Source of the DNA: Lachnospiraceae bacterium
Lineage (GTDB): Bacteria > Bacillota > Clostridia > Lachnospirales > Lachnospiraceae
Assembly: GCA_016288705.1 (NCBI GenBank)
Contig: JAEELB010000093.1
Location: 1-32,797, forward strand
Length of the DNA: 32,797 nucleotides
Reading direction: 5' to 3'
Shown in pieces: positions 30,036-32,797 of this stretch. The notes under the pieces were generated by a model. It made no database searches. It worked only from the letters and a program-made list of their open reading frames with translations, and was not told the origin of the DNA. Made by a program: the position numbers and the translations under genes. How positions within the stretch are numbered: position 1 is the stretch's first letter; each line of letters opens with the position of its first letter.

Positions 30036-31535
30036 ATGAAACTGAAATCTATAATAAGTATCATCATTTTAACATGCATATGTGTCACCATGATTGATAC
30101 AAATACAGCATTTGCAGCAGAATTAAACAATGATGTGTCAGAAATGATTATCGAAAATGAAGAAACCAACGAGGAAGAAACAGAAAATGAAGATGAAGAT
30201 ATCAATCTCATATTACAACAAGACAATACATCAACTAATCAAGAAGATAATATTGAATTAGAAAACAACACAAATAATTCTAATGAAAATAACACAGAAT
30301 ATGATTCATCATCTGATAATAGCATACCTATCACATACGATGATGATAAAGAATATGCAGAACCCGAATGGAAAAATGTAGATATATCACATTTACTATA
30401 CACCACTGGTGCATTTCCAGAATACAATGCCTTTGATTTTTCTGGACTTCCCGAAATAGATATTTTTGACAAACTTGCCAATGTAGATGAATTTTCAAGT
30501 CTCATTTATGATGCAATAAAAAACAAAACAAATCTCTCTGATATTAGTAAATATCAACTGACAGAAAATCAAATATCAACAAGAATAGCCACAGTCATAA
30601 ATCAGACACCTGAATTCTTTTATGCAAATACTTCGTATCAATATTACCGAGACGAAAATGAAAACATAATTCAAATTATATTGTTTCCTGACAAAATATT
30701 TGAATCAAATACCTCTATAATACAACCATTTATATCTACAAGACGAAACACGACTACTATGGATTGGCCAGAAAAAGAACAAATATTAGAAAACAGAGCA
30801 AACGAGATAATAAGTCAAATCAATCCTGACTGGAACGATGAACAAATAGCTTTGTATTTGCATAACTGGTTAGCACTGAATTGCGAATACGACTATGAAA
30901 ACAGTACAGACAACGGTAATGCATATGGAGCAATAATTAATGGTAAAGCTGTCTGTGCAGGATATGCCAGGGCATATCAATATTTGCTCGAAAAAACAAA
31001 TATTCCATGTAGTCTTATTGGTAGTGACACTTTAAATCATGCATGGAATCTAATAAACATTAATGGTCAAAATTATCATGTTGATGTAACTTGGGACGAC
31101 TTAACAAATAATCATATATGTCGATATACATACTTTTTAAAGAGTCAAGCTTACATCTACAACTATCAACACGATTCAACAGATTGGATTATACTGCCAT
31201 CATATTCAGATGCCTATGACAAAATACAAACCAGCACAGACCATGATGATTATTATTGGAATGATGCATTGACACCAATCATTCAAAAAAATAGCAAAAC
31301 CATATACTGGGCACGTCAATCAAAAATGTCCATACACAACTACAATGATAATACAGATACACCTCTAAATTGTATTGACATCCCAGACCAATTGGTATAT
31401 TCCAATTTACTAGATGACAATCTAATTGCAGGATATAAAAATACTATTTATTTAAGTCCCTTTTCGGAATTGTGGGTCTGTTATCTAGCTCGACCTTATA
31501 CTAAGCCTCATCAGGGTATAATTCAATACCCATAG
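30036..31535 (+). CDS. Secreted transglutaminase-like protein
   Basis: 499 residues with AGAGGAAC before the ATG. Residues 1-28 are a signal peptide (KLKSIISIIILTCICVTMID, cleavage near AFAAE). Residues 30-110 are an acidic, Asn- and Glu-rich linker. The transglutaminase-like core (about 245-360) has the triad C307 in GKAVCAGYA, H335 in LNHAWNLI and D350 in YHVDVTWDD. It is probably a cell-surface peptidase or cross-linking enzyme. It is strongly AT-rich, unlike the phage genes. Its last residues (GIIQYP) are encoded by a short palindrome near the start of an IS element, so the C-terminus might be altered by insertion. Confidence 0.75.
   Translation: MKLKSIISIIILTCICVTMIDTNTAFAAELNNDVSEMIIENEETNEEETENEDEDINLILQQDNTSTNQEDNIELENNTNNSNENNTEYDSSSDNSIPITYDDDKEYAEPEWKNVDISHLLYTTGAFPEYNAFDFSGLPEIDIFDKLANVDEFSSLIYDAIKNKTNLSDISKYQLTENQISTRIATVINQTPEFFYANTSYQYYRDENENIIQIILFPDKIFESNTSIIQPFISTRRNTTTMDWPEKEQILENRANEIISQINPDWNDEQIALYLHNWLALNCEYDYENSTDNGNAYGAIINGKAVCAGYARAYQYLLEKTNIPCSLIGSDTLNHAWNLININGQNYHVDVTWDDLTNNHICRYTYFLKSQAYIYNYQHDSTDWIILPSYSDAYDKIQTSTDHDDYYWNDALTPIIQKNSKTIYWARQSKMSIHNYNDNTDTPLNCIDIPDQLVYSNLLDDNLIAGYKNTIYLSPFSELWVCYLARPYTKPHQGIIQYP
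31514..31531. other. Palindrome GGGTAT..ATACCC, possible IS left end
   Basis: GGGTAT (31514-31519) and ATACCC (31526-31531) overlap the end of the transglutaminase-like gene, about 107 bases before the transposase start. The distance would suit an IS end, but the right end is outside the window. Confidence 0.3.
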
Positions 31536-31637
31536 TATTAAAATAGGTATTGTCCGAGTAGTAAATTGAATATACAGTGTGATAAGCACTCATTTCAAGA
31601 TAAGTAGATTTTTATTTTGAAAGGGGTGCTTTTCTTT

Positions 31638-32797
31638 ATGGCATTATCTGATGAAGAACTACAGGATATTATAGAGCGGTTAAGTCCTGAAGATAGAAAA
31701 CAGCTACTCTCTCAATTAGGTAGGCGAGTTGAAGTAGATAACATAGCGAATCCGACTAATGCAACAGGTGAAAAGACCAAGCCAAAGGTAGAGCCTAAGA
31801 CAGACGGGTCAAAAGTGTACTGCTGTCCTATTTGTGGAAGTGCCTCATATAAGAAAAAAGGCTATACAAGGCAAGGTATGCAAAGGTACTTATGCAAAGA
31901 TTGTGGTAAGTCATTTTCAGAGAACTATGGCGATAGCTTAAGGTACAGTCATTTGACCAAGGAACAATGGCTGATATTGTTTAGAGGTATCGTCAATAAT
32001 CATTCATTAACTCGTATAGGGCAAGACGCAGACATATCGCCCTCAACAGCTTGGGCTTGTAGAACCAAGATAAATCAAGCCATAGCAACTATGTATGGAT
32101 ATACTGACTTATTTCAAGGAACAACCGAGGCAGACGAGTATTATTGCAGAGCAGCCTTCAAAGGCAAACGTGACCCAGAGTTCTTCATTTATACTTTGGA
32201 ACGTATGCCGAGACATCATTATACCTACGCAGAAAAGATTGAGTGGCTACAACGTCATGGTTTATATGATTATGTCATGGGTAAATATGATAATACTGAT
32301 GCTACAAGAGATAAGAACGGAAGAACAGACTTTGATAGGTTCTTAGACCCTAAGATGAAAAGGGGTATCAGCAACGACCAGATATGTATATTGACTTTGG
32401 TTGATGATACTAACCGATTATATCTTGAACCCGTATCAGTAGGTAGACTTGAAAAGGCTATGGCTAAAGAGAAGTTAAAGCCTCGATTCATTCCAGATAA
32501 GTCGAATGTATTAGTGACAGATGACCATAATGCTTATAACAGAGCATTATATGGAACTAAGGCAAAGCACGAAGTAGTGCCAGCGGACAAACATAAAAAG
32601 GGTAAGTACAACCTTGCAAAGGTCAATAGCGTTCATAGTGCCTTGGCAAGATATATGAACCCTAAAGTCGGAAAGGTTTATACAACAAAGTATCTTGACC
32701 TTAACTTGATGTTGTTCTGGTGGCTGTTCAAGTATAGGGATTTCAACACCGAAGAAAAGGCTCAAGCATTATATAGTATTATGAATGACCAAATCCC
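31638..32797 (+). CDS. IS1595-family transposase (3' end outside window)
   Basis: 386 codons visible, open to the window edge. ATG 31638 follows AAAGGGG by about 12 bases. The N-terminal part has a zinc ribbon (CPICGS and LCKDCGKSF, about residues 75-100), then a helix-turn-helix region (LTRIGQDADISPSTAWACRT). The catalytic core shows TEADEYY and LVTDDHNAYNR with two Asp, and KVNSVHSALARYM with Asn at the third position, the DDN-type arrangement seen in ISXO2-like groups of the IS1595 family. The gene looks intact so far. It could have moved neighbouring genes. Confidence 0.85.
   Translation, partial: MALSDEELQDIIERLSPEDRKQLLSQLGRRVEVDNIANPTNATGEKTKPKVEPKTDGSKVYCCPICGSASYKKKGYTRQGMQRYLCKDCGKSFSENYGDSLRYSHLTKEQWLILFRGIVNNHSLTRIGQDADISPSTAWACRTKINQAIATMYGYTDLFQGTTEADEYYCRAAFKGKRDPEFFIYTLERMPRHHYTYAEKIEWLQRHGLYDYVMGKYDNTDATRDKNGRTDFDRFLDPKMKRGISNDQICILTLVDDTNRLYLEPVSVGRLEKAMAKEKLKPRFIPDKSNVLVTDDHNAYNRALYGTKAKHEVVPADKHKKGKYNLAKVNSVHSALARYMNPKVGKVYTTKYLDLNLMLFWWLFKYRDFNTEEKAQALYSIMNDQI
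31638..32797 (+). mobile_element. Partial IS1595-family insertion sequence
   Basis: Transposase with zinc ribbon and DDN core. The left end is uncertain (perhaps near 31514) and the right end is outside the window. Confidence 0.6.

Noticed and set aside
1..32797. tRNA or rRNA genes
   Set aside because: No cloverleaf-like sequence or rRNA segment was noticed in the gaps on either strand; this was by eye only.

Overview
The window is the late half of a tailed-phage (siphovirus-type) prophage, followed by an AT-richer accessory region. The accessory region is built from ten copies of a 36-bp repeat separated by gene-sized segments. The composition, the Shine-Dalgarno sites (GGAGG) and the protein families (DUF6465-like, DUF6994-like, GH25 lysin, MuF toxins, IS1595) suggest a Clostridia host, most likely Lachnospiraceae. 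This is an inference; the window has no rRNA or tRNA gene to confirm it.

Phage part, 1-22855, almost all on the + strand: terminase large subunit (5' end outside the window), portal, MuF minor head protein with an AT-rich C-terminal toxin-like domain and a likely immunity gene, a small conserved gene, a reverse-strand KTSC gene, a glycosyltransferase-like protein, scaffold, major capsid, head-tail connectors, tail tube with a C-terminal InlB-type repeat, tail assembly chaperone with a -1 slippery site, tape measure, two large tail and baseplate proteins, a long tail fibre with SHAEG repeats, then a cluster of small membrane proteins, a holin and a two-domain lysin. Three hairpin terminators (22925-23130) close this part.

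Repeat array, 23188-29957: ten direct copies of a 36-bp repeat with inverted ends, all in one orientation. Eight copies are identical and the two outermost each carry one change. The spacers are 249 to 1725 bp. The first holds a 5'-truncated Cas1 gene (catalytic E, H, E present) and a complete, somewhat diverged Cas2 gene, with no Cas9 and no ordinary CRISPR spacers. Most of the others share one layout: the cut-off 3' end of a toxin-like gene, then a complete small gene that looks like its immunity partner, often then part of a terminator. Segment four holds a 263-bp near-identical copy of the sequence downstream of the phage's own MuF toxin and immunity genes, and that similarity stops exactly at a repeat. 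The array therefore looks like a store of toxin-3'-end/immunity modules taken from MuF-type loci. How it is built is unknown; Cas1-Cas2, another recombinase, or chance capture of cas1-cas2 as one more truncated module are all possible.

Right end, 29958-32797: a secreted transglutaminase-like protein and a 3'-truncated (by the window) IS1595-family transposase.
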